A stretch of DNA of 64,000 nt from Hallerella succinigenes (GTDB lineage: Bacteria > Fibrobacterota > Fibrobacteria > Fibrobacterales > Fibrobacteraceae), in assembly GCF_002797675.1 (NCBI RefSeq), contig NZ_PGEX01000001.1, forward strand, positions 930,001 to 994,000, written 5' to 3'. Of this stretch, positions 17,334 to 25,014 are shown in pieces (the stretch's first letter is position 1; the number at the start of each line of letters is the position of its first letter). The notes below the pieces were generated by a model. That model saw only the letters and a list, made by a program, of their open reading frames with translations, did not search any database and had not been told where the DNA came from. The translations under genes were made by a program, and so were the position numbers.

Positions 17334-18232
17334 TTTGCGGCTCCTTCCTTTGTGCGCAACTGACGCAAATATTCAACAACGGCAAGGCCCGCCTTGGCAC
17401 CTTCGCCCACAGCGACCGCCACTTGCAGAATTCCACCGAGGCAGTCTCCCGCAGCAAAAAGGCCGGGAACCGTCGTCATCAATTTTTCATCGACAACCAG
17501 CTTATTTGACTGCACGGCCGCACCGGTCTTGCGGGCGAGATCCGCAGCGCTAGCCGTTCCCAGGGCCACAAAAATTCCGTCCACCGGAATTTCCTTGCCG
17601 CTTGCAAAACGGATTTTCTGCACATGGTCGTCGCCTTCGACGGCGACGATCTTTTCTTTTTCCACGGCATATTCCGCAGGAATTTCCACCTTGGGCTCTT
17701 CGCCCAGCGTACAAATGGAAACCTGGGCGGCAAGCGGCAAAAGTTCCTTGGCTTCAGAAAGGGCATAAGCGCCGCTTCCTAAAACCACCACGTTCTTTTT
17801 GCGGTAAAAGAATCCATCGCAGACAGCGCAATAGCTCACGCCCTTGCCTTCAAAAGCGTCAAGGCCCGAAACAGGCGCCTTCGCACGCACAGATCCAGCG
17901 GCGACCACAACGGACTTCGCCAAAAATTCCCTTTCGCCATCGGCGCCTTTCACGCGCGCATGGAACTGGTCAGCAAACATCAAATCCAAAACTTCACCCG
18001 TAAAGATTTCGGCGCCAAGGGCCGTGGCCTGGGCTTCCCCACGGCGTTCGAGTTCTGCACCCGTAATCGGTTCTTCAAAACCGTAATAGTTCGCAATCGC
18101 ATGCGCACGGGCAAGTGCACCCGTATCCTTTGCGACGATCAACACCGATAGCCCAGAACGCAAAGCGTACAGGGCCGCCGAGATTCCCGCAGGGCCTTTT
18201 CCAACGATCAACACGTCAAAGTTATTCTGCAT
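17330..18232 (-). CDS. Thioredoxin reductase-like FAD/NAD(P) oxidoreductase
   Basis: A 300-residue flavoprotein of the TrxB fold: FAD-binding GKGPAG (11-16), redox CAVC (135-138), NADPH-binding GSGAYA (152-157) and a C-terminal FAD segment LFAAGDCLGG. The CxxC is CAVCDG, one step off the usual CATCDG. It probably uses NADPH to reduce thioredoxin or a similar partner. No thioredoxin gene is adjacent. The start overlaps the upstream substrate-binding gene by 11 nt and the stop overlaps coaBC by 4 nt. A second trxB elsewhere cannot be excluded, so no firm symbol is given. Confidence 0.85.
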   Translation of the reverse strand: MQNNFDVLIVGKGPAGISAALYALRSGLSVLIVAKDTGALARAHAIANYYGFEEPITGAELERRGEAQATALGAEIFTGEVLDLMFADQFHARVKGADGEREFLAKSVVVAAGSVRAKAPVSGLDAFEGKGVSYCAVCDGFFYRKKNVVVLGSGAYALSEAKELLPLAAQVSICTLGEEPKVEIPAEYAVEKEKIVAVEGDDHVQKIRFASGKEIPVDGIFVALGTASAADLARKTGAAVQSNKLVVDEKLMTTVPGLFAAGDCLGGILQVAVAVGEGAKAGLAVVEYLRQLRTKEGAAK

Positions 18233-20042
18233 AATGGACCTCTGCCGGTTCTAAGGCTAAAGACTTTCCCGACTGCATGGCGGCATCAAGCTTTTGAGAC
18301 TTGTCTATCGAAAGCCACCAGTACACCGGTATGCTTTCATCTTCACGTCCAAACTTCGCATAAACATTCTTCGGCAAACCAAAGCGATTCCAGTACAGAA
18401 TGCGGTGGAAGTCGCACTGCCACATCAAAACGTACGGAACGATTTCCGTCAAACGCTTGTCCAAGGCTCGAAGAATTTCATTGCGCTTCGCAAGATCGAA
18501 TTCGGTTTTCTGCAATTTCACAAGACTATCGACAACCGCGTCCTGCAAACCGGTCACGTTGTTTGTACCCGGATCGTTTGCCGTTTCGCTCGACCAGGAA
18601 GCTTCCGGATCTTTCAAACGGGAACTTCCCCACGCGATCCAGTACATGTCAAAGTCCGCATCGTCCAAGCGTTTGCGGAGCGTGCTCTGCGACATCTGTT
18701 CGATTGAAGCCTGAATGCCCGCCTTCTTGAGTGCTTCCTGATAGAGCGTCAAATGGCGCATATCTTCGCTTGCGGTGATGAACGTGATTTCAAACGGCTT
18801 GCCGTCTTTTTCTAGCATGCCCTTTTCACCCGGAACATAACCCGCTTCGGCAAGGAGCTTTCGCGCCGCATCCATATCGAACGGATAATTCAGCGACGTC
18901 GGATTTTCATGATTTTCCCAAAGGTCCGGGTAGTAGCTGTTGAGCAAGAAGTACTGGTTGTACATATACTTTTCGTTCATCAGCTTGCGGTCCATCAGGT
19001 AAGAGAGAGCCTTGCGAACGCGCACGTCCTTGAACTTATCGCGGCGCAGGTTCATCGCCATGCCCTGGAATCCGATCGGTTCACGGTTAAAAATGCGCTG
19101 TTTCACAGCCCAGCCTTTTTGCACGGCGTCAAAGTCCGTCTGTTTAATCCAAATGGAAGACGTGTAAATCGCATACGCGTCGAGATCGCCTTTCTTAAAG
19201 GCTTCGAGTGCCTTGGTGCGGTCTTCCATAAAACGGTAACGGATCTTTTCAAAGTTGTACTTGCCGCGGTTCCAGTTCTTGTGGAAGCCCCACCAGTTCG
19301 AGTTGCGGGAAAGTTCCACGTAGCGATCTTCACGGAATTCCGAAATCTTGTACGGGCCTTCCACCACCGGGAACTTGTAACGGATCTGGTTAAAGTCCTG
19401 ATCCTTCCACACGTGCTTCGGGAAAGCCACAAGGCCTGCCGCTTCCCAGAAGTTCGCCCAATGCACATCCTTCGCCGTGATCGAAATCGTGAGCGAATCG
19501 AGAATCTTCGGACGTTCAAAACGGGAAAGTCCCACCTTGAAAATCGGCGTCAGATTCTTCGGATCCATGATGACATCGTAGTAATACTGCACATCTTCGG
19601 CGGTGATCTGCACACCGTCGCTCCACTTGGCGCGCGGATCGATATGGAATGTGAAAGTCATGCTGTCCGCAGAGATTTCCCACTTGTCCGCGAGAATTCC
19701 CACCGGGCGTTCTTCCGTTGTGTGCAGCGACACGAGCGGTTCAAACATCAGGCTCATCAGCCCCGCGCTAAAGCTGTTGTAATCCTCCCACATGTTGAAG
19801 GACTTCGGCATCGCCGAACCCCACAGGCGAATCGATCCACAAGCCACTGCAGACGTATCTGCAATCGGGTCAAATTCCCCATCCGCATCCGCCGGGTACA
19901 CCGTCGATGCCGGGCAGTTCACCGCACCTTTCGAAGCGGACTTTTTGTCCTTGGAAGATTCCCCGTTGCAAGCCGAAAGGCTCGCTGCGAGCAAAACGCC
20001 CACGGTCAAAAGCACAAAGCAAGCTTTCACAGAAAATTTCAT
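18222..20042 (-). CDS. Peptide/oligosaccharide ABC transporter substrate-binding lipoprotein (SBP family 5)
   Basis: Start set at ATG 20042 (MKFSVKACF), 606 residues; an upstream in-frame ATG at 20072 lies inside rnc and would spoil the signal peptide. Lipobox SLSAC. The body matches the extracellular solute-binding family 5 (OppA/DppA): WKISADSMTFTFHIDPRAKWSDG, YYxxx and a long C-terminal lobe. It would bind peptides or sugar oligomers in the periplasm. No permease or ATPase genes are adjacent, so it is an orphan here. The start overlaps the rnc stop by 4 nt. Confidence 0.85.
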   Translation of the reverse strand: MKFSVKACFVLLTVGVLLAASLSACNGESSKDKKSASKGAVNCPASTVYPADADGEFDPIADTSAVACGSIRLWGSAMPKSFNMWEDYNSFSAGLMSLMFEPLVSLHTTEERPVGILADKWEISADSMTFTFHIDPRAKWSDGVQITAEDVQYYYDVIMDPKNLTPIFKVGLSRFERPKILDSLTISITAKDVHWANFWEAAGLVAFPKHVWKDQDFNQIRYKFPVVEGPYKISEFREDRYVELSRNSNWWGFHKNWNRGKYNFEKIRYRFMEDRTKALEAFKKGDLDAYAIYTSSIWIKQTDFDAVQKGWAVKQRIFNREPIGFQGMAMNLRRDKFKDVRVRKALSYLMDRKLMNEKYMYNQYFLLNSYYPDLWENHENPTSLNYPFDMDAARKLLAEAGYVPGEKGMLEKDGKPFEITFITASEDMRHLTLYQEALKKAGIQASIEQMSQSTLRKRLDDADFDMYWIAWGSSRLKDPEASWSSETANDPGTNNVTGLQDAVVDSLVKLQKTEFDLAKRNEILRALDKRLTEIVPYVLMWQCDFHRILYWNRFGLPKNVYAKFGREDESIPVYWWLSIDKSQKLDAAMQSGKSLALEPAEVHYAE

Positions 20043-20896
20043 TTTTTCCCCTTCGCCCGAGCTTTCGCGCAATCCTTTTCCGCACGGGCGATCGATTTTT
20101 TCGTTACCTTCGGCGGTTTCACGTTTAACAGAGCTTCATTCGTCTTTGCGGCTTCTTCTTCCTTGAACTTTTCCAAAGCGATCTTCGCCGCTTCCTGCTC
20201 CGCTTTCTTCTTCGAAGCACCCGTTCCACGGCCGTATTCCTTGTCCTGGAACATCACTGTCATCTCAAAAACCTTGCAGTGTTCCGGGCCCGATTCCGAA
20301 ACGAGTTCGTAATCCGGATGTGGAAGCGCTCTCGCCTGCATATATTCAAGCAGGGCGCTCTTGTAATTGATAAAGTCCGCTTCCGAAACCACCTGCTGCA
20401 CATTCGGGAAAATGTGGCGGTTCAAAAAGGCTCGGCAATGCTTGATATCGCTATCGAGATAGATCGCGCCGAGAATCGCTTCAAAAGCGTCCTCCAAAAG
20501 GCTGTCGCGGTCGCGACCGCCATTCTTCGCTTCGCCCTTGCCTACGCGCAAATAGGTTCCCAAGTTCCAGCTGCGGGCTATTTTCGTCAAAGCTTGACCC
20601 GAAACGATTACGCTCTTCATCTTCGAAAGATCGCCTTCCGGCAAATGCGGATAAGTCTTGTACAGGTATTCCGTCACGAGCATATTCAGCACAGAATCGC
20701 CCAAGAATTCCAAGCGTTCATTGTTTTCCCAATAAGGGATTTCCTTATCCGAAAGCCATGAACGGTGCACAAGGGCATGCGCCAAAAGTTCCGGATTCTT
20801 AAAGGTGTAACCCAGACTGTTTTCTAAATCGTTTCCCGACTTCTTGCGGAACCACAAAAAGATGCGGTGGATGACATTCTTGTCTTTCTTTTCCAT
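20039..20896 (-). CDS. rnc: Ribonuclease III
   Basis: Start set at ATG 20896 (MEKKDKNVIH), 285 residues; the frame stays open to 20998, but that would read through a terminator hairpin. The catalytic domain has the signature NERLEFLGDSVLNML and the downstream acidic DSLLEDAFEAILGA; a double-stranded RNA-binding domain follows (about 190-262; ASKKKAEQEAAKIAL), then a lysine-rich tail. It cuts double-stranded RNA in rRNA and mRNA processing. Only about 10 nt separate the T-tract of the upstream hairpin from the start codon, and there is no clear ribosome-binding site. It heads the eight-gene operon ending at mlaF. Confidence 0.93.
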   Translation of the reverse strand: MEKKDKNVIHRIFLWFRKKSGNDLENSLGYTFKNPELLAHALVHRSWLSDKEIPYWENNERLEFLGDSVLNMLVTEYLYKTYPHLPEGDLSKMKSVIVSGQALTKIARSWNLGTYLRVGKGEAKNGGRDRDSLLEDAFEAILGAIYLDSDIKHCRAFLNRHIFPNVQQVVSEADFINYKSALLEYMQARALPHPDYELVSESGPEHCKVFEMTVMFQDKEYGRGTGASKKKAEQEAAKIALEKFKEEEAAKTNEALLNVKPPKVTKKSIARAEKDCAKARAKGKK

Positions 20897-20905
20897 ATAG
20901 GAAAA

Positions 20906-20944
20906 GATAAAAAATAAGCCTCTCCCAGATTGGGGCGAGGCCTT
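20906..20944 (-). terminator. Terminator-like hairpin just upstream of rnc
   Basis: On the minus strand GCCTC-G-CCC pairs with GGG-A-GAGGC (20918-20941) and is followed by TTATTTTTTATC. The T-tract ends about 10 nt before the rnc ATG, so it is either the acpP operon terminator or an attenuator in the rnc leader. Confidence 0.75.
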
Positions 20945-20973
20945 ATCACTCGGGATTTCCTTTAAAAAGCAAA

Positions 20974-21037
20974 CAGCTCTTTTGTCACGCTGCCTCATAC
21001 AAGGATTTGCACAAGGACGAGTTTGACAAAAGAGCTG
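20974..21037 (-). repeat. 14-bp perfect inverted repeat with 36-nt loop downstream of acpP
   Basis: CAGCTCTTTTGTCA (20974-20987) and its exact reverse complement (21024-21037) flank a 36-nt loop. On the minus strand the second arm is followed by TTTGCTTTTT, so it could be a long-loop terminator of acpP or a structured RNA element between acpP and rnc. Confidence 0.7.
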
Positions 21038-21055
21038 CGCCGAACAGTCGAGAAC

Positions 21056-21301
21056 TTACTTGTTGAGCTTGTTCTGGATGTAGGAAAGAACGTCAGAAAC
21101 CTTGATGAACTTTTCTGCATCTTCATCGAGGATTTCGATGTCGAATTCGTCTTCGAGAGCCATCACGAGTTCAACGCGGTCGAGGGAATCAGCGCCGAGA
21201 TCGTTCACGAAGGAAGCTTCGCGAGTCACGTCTTCCGGCTTGACACCGAGCTTTTCAACGACAACAGCCGTAATTTTCTTGAGAAGTTCTTCTTCAGTCA
21301 T
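21056..21301 (-). CDS. acpP: Acyl carrier protein
   Basis: Start set at ATG 21301 ([10 protein letters not shown]), 81 residues, with GGAG 7 nt upstream; the in-frame ATG at 21313 lies before that site. The DSL motif gives Ser39 as the phosphopantetheine attachment point. Highly acidic ([15 protein letters not shown]), as expected. It carries growing acyl chains in fatty-acid synthesis. fabG lies 51 nt upstream; no fabF follows, whereas fabF commonly comes next in other bacteria. Confidence 0.96.
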   Translation of the reverse strand: MTEEELLKKITAVVVEKLGVKPEDVTREASFVNDLGADSLDRVELVMALEDEFDIEILDEDAEKFIKVSDVLSYIQNKLNK

Positions 21302-21352
21302 TTTTAACTCCATTTGAGGTTTTGTGAAAAATTAGAAACTTTTTTTAAAATA

Positions 21353-22093
21353 TCAAGCTCCAAGGCCGCCATCGACACCCAGAACTTGTCCAGTGATATA
21401 GCTAGCTTCATCGGAAACGAGGAAAGCGACCGCGTTTGCGACGTCCTTCGGTTCACCAATGCGCTGTACCGGAATGGCATTCTTGTACTTTTCGAGGGCT
21501 TCCGGGGCGATTTTTGCCGTCATATCGGTACCGATAAAACCCGGTGCGACCGCATTCACGGTAATGCCACGAGCAGCAAATTCCATCGCATTCGTCTTGG
21601 TGAGGCCAATGATGCCCGCCTTGGAAGCGGCATAGTTCGCCTGACCCGCCTGAGCGCGAATGCCATTGATGCTTGCCATGTTCACAATGCGACCGGAACG
21701 GCGCCCCATCATGTGACGGGCGACAGCGCGCGTGCAGAGGAACGCGGAGCGAAGGTTCGTGCGAATCACGTCGTCGAAATCCGCATCCTTCATGCGCATC
21801 ATCAAACCATCACGGGTAATGCCCGCATTGTTCACCAGAATATCGACCTGGCCAAAAGCTTCGAGGATCGCCTTGAAGGTGACCGCCACCTGATCTGCAT
21901 CCGAAACGTCGCAAGCAAAGCTCTTTGCTTCAGAGCCCGTTTCCTGCGCAATCTGTTCTGCGATTTCCGGACGTTCCTGCGTCGAAATCACAGCGACGCG
22001 TGCCCCCTGAGCGGCGAGCGTCTTCGCAATTTCGAGACCGATGCCACGGGAAGCACCCGTAACAACTGCAACTTTACCTTTCAAATCAATCAT
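21353..22093 (-). CDS. fabG: 3-oxoacyl-[acyl-carrier-protein] reductase
   Basis: A 246-residue short-chain dehydrogenase that reduces 3-oxoacyl-ACP with NADPH. TGASRGIG (12-19) is the cofactor loop, NNAG lies at 88-91, and the catalytic residues are Ser141, Tyr154 and Lys158 (YAASK). The C-terminal NAVAPGFIGTDMT segment is typical of FabG. It starts 8 nt after fabD and is part of the fabD-fabG-acpP unit. Confidence 0.95.
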   Translation of the reverse strand: MIDLKGKVAVVTGASRGIGLEIAKTLAAQGARVAVISTQERPEIAEQIAQETGSEAKSFACDVSDADQVAVTFKAILEAFGQVDILVNNAGITRDGLMMRMKDADFDDVIRTNLRSAFLCTRAVARHMMGRRSGRIVNMASINGIRAQAGQANYAASKAGIIGLTKTNAMEFAARGITVNAVAPGFIGTDMTAKIAPEALEKYKNAIPVQRIGEPKDVANAVAFLVSDEASYITGQVLGVDGGLGA

Positions 22094-22101
22094 AGTTTTC
22101 C

Positions 22102-23025
22102 TTAAGCTTTGAGTGCCTGTACGGCTTCGACAGATTCCACCGCGGTGAACTTCACTGCGCGGTCGATCTTGCGCTGAAGACCGGCGAGGACGTGACCGAC
22201 ACCCACTTCCACACCGGAAGTCACGCCAAGTTCCTTAATCGCGTATGCCATCGACTGATTCCAACGGACCGGGCTCACGAGCTGACGCACCAAGAGATCC
22301 TTGATTTCAGCACCGCTTGTCACCGTCTGAGCCGTCACGTTTGCAATGAGCGGTTTCTGGAGATCGTTAAACTTTGTGTTCGCAATTGCGTCGGCAAGAC
22401 CCGCCTGAGCGCTCTGCATGAGCGGGCTGTGGAATGCACCGGAAACGGCGAGCGGAACAGCCTTGACGCCTGCAGCGCCGCAATTGTCCACGAGAGCCTT
22501 CACAGCATCGACTTCACCGGACACGACGATCTGGCCCGGGCAGTTGAAGTTTGCCGGAACGACAATGCCGACATTCTTCACAGCGTCGCAAAGTTCCTGG
22601 ATTTTGTCGTCGTCAACACCGATGATTGCAGCCATGGAACCCGGATGTTCCTGACCGGCCTTCGCCATCAAGGAACCGCGGAGACGCACAAGCTTCAAGC
22701 CGTCTTCAAAAGAGAAGCCTCCAGCAGCGCAGATTGCGGAATATTCACCGAGAGAGTGACCGGCGACGAAATCGAAGTCAACGCCTTCCGACTTGAGAAC
22801 TTCAAGAACCATCATGGAAGAGACGAAGAGAGCCGGCTGAGTGTTCGCCGTAATCTTCAAATCTTCTTCCGGACCTTCGAACATCACCTTCGAAATCGAA
22901 AAGCCGAGAGTATCGTCAGCCTTTTCGAGGAGCTGCTTCGCCGGAACGAACGATTCAGAGAGAGCCTTGCCCATGCCCACATACTGTGCGCCTTGGCCCG
23001 GAAAAACAAAAATTGTCTTAGACAT
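22102..23025 (-). CDS. fabD: Malonyl-CoA:ACP transacylase
   Basis: A 307-residue enzyme loading malonyl units onto ACP. GQGAQ (10-14) forms the oxyanion region, nucleophile Ser91 lies in GHSLGE, and active His199 in GAFHSPLM. Length is standard. GGAG lies 7 nt before the ATG. A terminator separates it from plsX, so it probably starts its own transcript; candidate TATATT-like sequence lies close to the start codon. Confidence 0.95.
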   Translation of the reverse strand: MSKTIFVFPGQGAQYVGMGKALSESFVPAKQLLEKADDTLGFSISKVMFEGPEEDLKITANTQPALFVSSMMVLEVLKSEGVDFDFVAGHSLGEYSAICAAGGFSFEDGLKLVRLRGSLMAKAGQEHPGSMAAIIGVDDDKIQELCDAVKNVGIVVPANFNCPGQIVVSGEVDAVKALVDNCGAAGVKAVPLAVSGAFHSPLMQSAQAGLADAIANTKFNDLQKPLIANVTAQTVTSGAEIKDLLVRQLVSPVRWNQSMAYAIKELGVTSGVEVGVGHVLAGLQRKIDRAVKFTAVESVEAVQALKA

Positions 23026-23065
23026 AGTTTACTCCAAGATATATTAACTAAGTGCTTTGCGACAA

Positions 23066-23100
23066 CAAAAAATCGTCCGAGAACGAGATGTTCCGGACGA
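23066..23100 (-). terminator. Terminator between plsX and fabD
   Basis: On the minus strand TCGTCCG-GAAC and GTTC-(T)-CGGACGA (23073-23100, one bulge) form a strong hairpin followed by TTTTTTG. It lies where fabH is found in many bacteria. Confidence 0.85.
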
Positions 23101-23189
23101 AATCTTAAACAGTTGTTCAATAAAATCCAAATCCGAAGTCTGTTCAGACTGACCCAAACGGACCAAGAACAGATTTGAACTTTTCATCA

Positions 23190-24158
23190 TTAAGCTTCGA
23201 TACCTGCGAGCTTCTTGCCGATCTTTTCCGGCACATTGTTCGCGGCGAACGTATAGGCAACCTTAATCGCCTGTTCGATAGCCTTAGCATCGGAACGACC
23301 GTGGGCAATGATACCGGTACCCTTAAGACCGAGGAGAAGAGCTCCACCCGTGTTACGGTAATCCCATGCTTCGTTAAACTGCTTACCAGCCGGAGTGTCA
23401 ATCACGCCGAACGTCTTGGTATGCAATTCAAAGAAACCTTCATACATCTTCAGAAGAACGTTGCCGACGTAACCGGAGCAGACAACGACATCCGCTTCGC
23501 CGAGAAGAACATCACGGCCTTCGATATTGCCGATAAAGTTCACCGGGGCATTCTTCAAAAGCTGGTACGCTTCCTGAACGGAAACCGGACCTTTCTTTTC
23601 TTCTTCGCCCATGTTCAAGAGGCCGACCTTCGGATCCTTGATGCCGAGATAAGATTCTGCAAAGACAGAACCTGCGAGAGCAAAATCTCTGAGGACGTTC
23701 GGCTTTTCATCCACGTTGGCACCTGCGTCCACGAGAACGCTGCGGCCCTTGGCATTCGGGATAATGCAGCCGATAGGCGGACGGGCGAAATCTTCGCTCG
23801 TACGGCCGAGAATCATGAGGCAGGATGCCATCATGGCACCGGAGTTACCGGCAGAAACGCTAGCCTGGACGAGACCCTTCTTCTGAAGGCCCACGCACAT
23901 CACGAGACCGGAGTGCTGCTTCTTGCGGAGCACTTCAGTCGGATGTTCGTCCATAGCAACGAGTTCAGGAGCGTCTACAACCTGGATCAGCTTACCTTCG
24001 TAACCGAATTCTTGGAGCTTTGCCTTGACCTCGGCCTCAGGACCGCACAAAACAATCGCAAACTTTCCTTCAGAACTATTGACCGCGTTGATGGCTCCCT
24101 GGACAACCACGTCCGGAGCGTTATCACCGCCAAACGCATCAAGAGCAATGCTGATCAT
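23190..24158 (-). CDS. plsX: Phosphate acyltransferase PlsX
   Basis: A 322-residue enzyme making acyl-phosphate from acyl-ACP for phospholipid synthesis. Family hallmarks are the start MISIALDAFGGDNAPDVVVQG (in part), SAGNSGAMMA, and VDAGANVDEKP. It follows rpmF by 31 nt in the common yceD-rpmF-plsX order. Confidence 0.95.
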   Translation of the reverse strand: MISIALDAFGGDNAPDVVVQGAINAVNSSEGKFAIVLCGPEAEVKAKLQEFGYEGKLIQVVDAPELVAMDEHPTEVLRKKQHSGLVMCVGLQKKGLVQASVSAGNSGAMMASCLMILGRTSEDFARPPIGCIIPNAKGRSVLVDAGANVDEKPNVLRDFALAGSVFAESYLGIKDPKVGLLNMGEEEKKGPVSVQEAYQLLKNAPVNFIGNIEGRDVLLGEADVVVCSGYVGNVLLKMYEGFFELHTKTFGVIDTPAGKQFNEAWDYRNTGGALLLGLKGTGIIAHGRSDAKAIEQAIKVAYTFAANNVPEKIGKKLAGIEA

Positions 24159-24189
24159 GGTGTGTAAACTCCTATCTAATTCTTAAAAA

Positions 24190-24372
24190 TTAGTCTTCCT
24201 GAATGTGAACGACTTCTACGCCGTTGTAATAACCGCAGACCGGGCAAACGCGGTGCGGACGCTTTACGGAACCGCAATGGTCGCAAGTAGCGAGAGCCGG
24301 CATCTCGATCTTCCAGTGCGTACGACGCTTGTCACGACGAGCAGTAGAGGTTTTTCTTTTTGGTGTTGCCAT
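24190..24372 (-). CDS. rpmF: 50S ribosomal protein L32
   Basis: A 60-residue protein starting MATPKRKTSTARRDKRRTHW, with two CxxC pairs (CDHC, CPVC) forming the zinc ribbon of the C+ type of L32. It sits between yceD and plsX, the usual order. Confidence 0.96.
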   Translation of the reverse strand: MATPKRKTSTARRDKRRTHWKIEMPALATCDHCGSVKRPHRVCPVCGYYNGVEVVHIQED

Positions 24373-24409
24373 TTTTGAACTCCTAATCGTTCGGCTTAAG
24401 GTTCCGGAA

Positions 24410-24934
24410 TCATCCGTTCGGATGTTCCATCTTGGCCTTAAGCGCTTTCAATTTTTCCCAACGAGGATCTTCCTTCGGTTTTTCCGACTTTTCGCCGATT
24501 TCCCAAACGAAGGCCTTGTCCGGATCGTCCTTAACCGGATGGAGGGGTTCCTGGAGAATCACCAGTTGCCGAACACATTCGGTCACATCTACGTGGTCCT
24601 GAACCTGCGGTACGCGGAATCCAAAGATTTCATCGTCCGAATCGTCCAGTTCCTGCTCTGCCAGTCCCGAGGTGAGTTCCACCCAAAAGCTAATCGGCGT
24701 CTCAAACGGATGGTCGAAGAGCTCGAGCGTGCGAGAGCATTCCAAAATCTGTACCCCAGAAAGAGTCCCCGTGAGCATCCACTTGTTCGAATCTTCGGGG
24801 ACGACCGTCAATTCAACTTGAAGCGGACCCTGGATACGGAGTTCTTCAAAAACGTTCGCATCGGAATTATCCTTTACGAAACTCGCCTGCAAAGAACCTT
24901 CACAGGAAGCAATTTTTGAAATCTCAATTCTCAA
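24410..24934 (-). CDS. yceD: DUF177 / YceD family protein (23S rRNA accumulation protein)
   Basis: A 174-residue protein recognised by position (directly before rpmF) and by pattern: an N-terminal beta region (MRIEISKIASCEGSLQAS), a middle CSRTLELFDHPFETP segment matching the family CxRCL-type block, an acidic DDSDDEIFGF stretch, and the C-terminal DPRWEKLKALK motif typical of YceD. In E. coli and plants the family supports 23S rRNA accumulation. A good sigma70-type promoter lies just upstream. Confidence 0.85.
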   Translation of the reverse strand: MRIEISKIASCEGSLQASFVKDNSDANVFEELRIQGPLQVELTVVPEDSNKWMLTGTLSGVQILECSRTLELFDHPFETPISFWVELTSGLAEQELDDSDDEIFGFRVPQVQDHVDVTECVRQLVILQEPLHPVKDDPDKAFVWEIGEKSEKPKEDPRWEKLKALKAKMEHPNG

Positions 24935-24943
24935 GGTAGCGCA

Positions 24944-24972
24944 AATATACTAGAAAAAAATTATTCAGTCAA
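24944..24972 (-). promoter_or_regulatory. Sigma70-type promoter of yceD-rpmF-plsX
   Basis: On the minus strand TTGACT (24967-24972), an exact 17-nt spacer and TATATT (24944-24949) lie just ahead of the yceD start. This is the clearest promoter in the window. Confidence 0.8.
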
Positions 24973-25014
24973 TAAAAGGAGGCAAAAAACACCTTCAAAG
25001 GGGATCTTTTCCGG

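Noticed and set aside
20042-20072. Longer start of the substrate-binding lipoprotein
   Set aside because: It lies within rnc and puts ten polar residues before an otherwise normal signal peptide.
20896-20998. Longer rnc start at 20998
   Set aside because: The extra 34 residues would be translated through a terminator hairpin and have no RNase III similarity; ATG 20896 fits the family.
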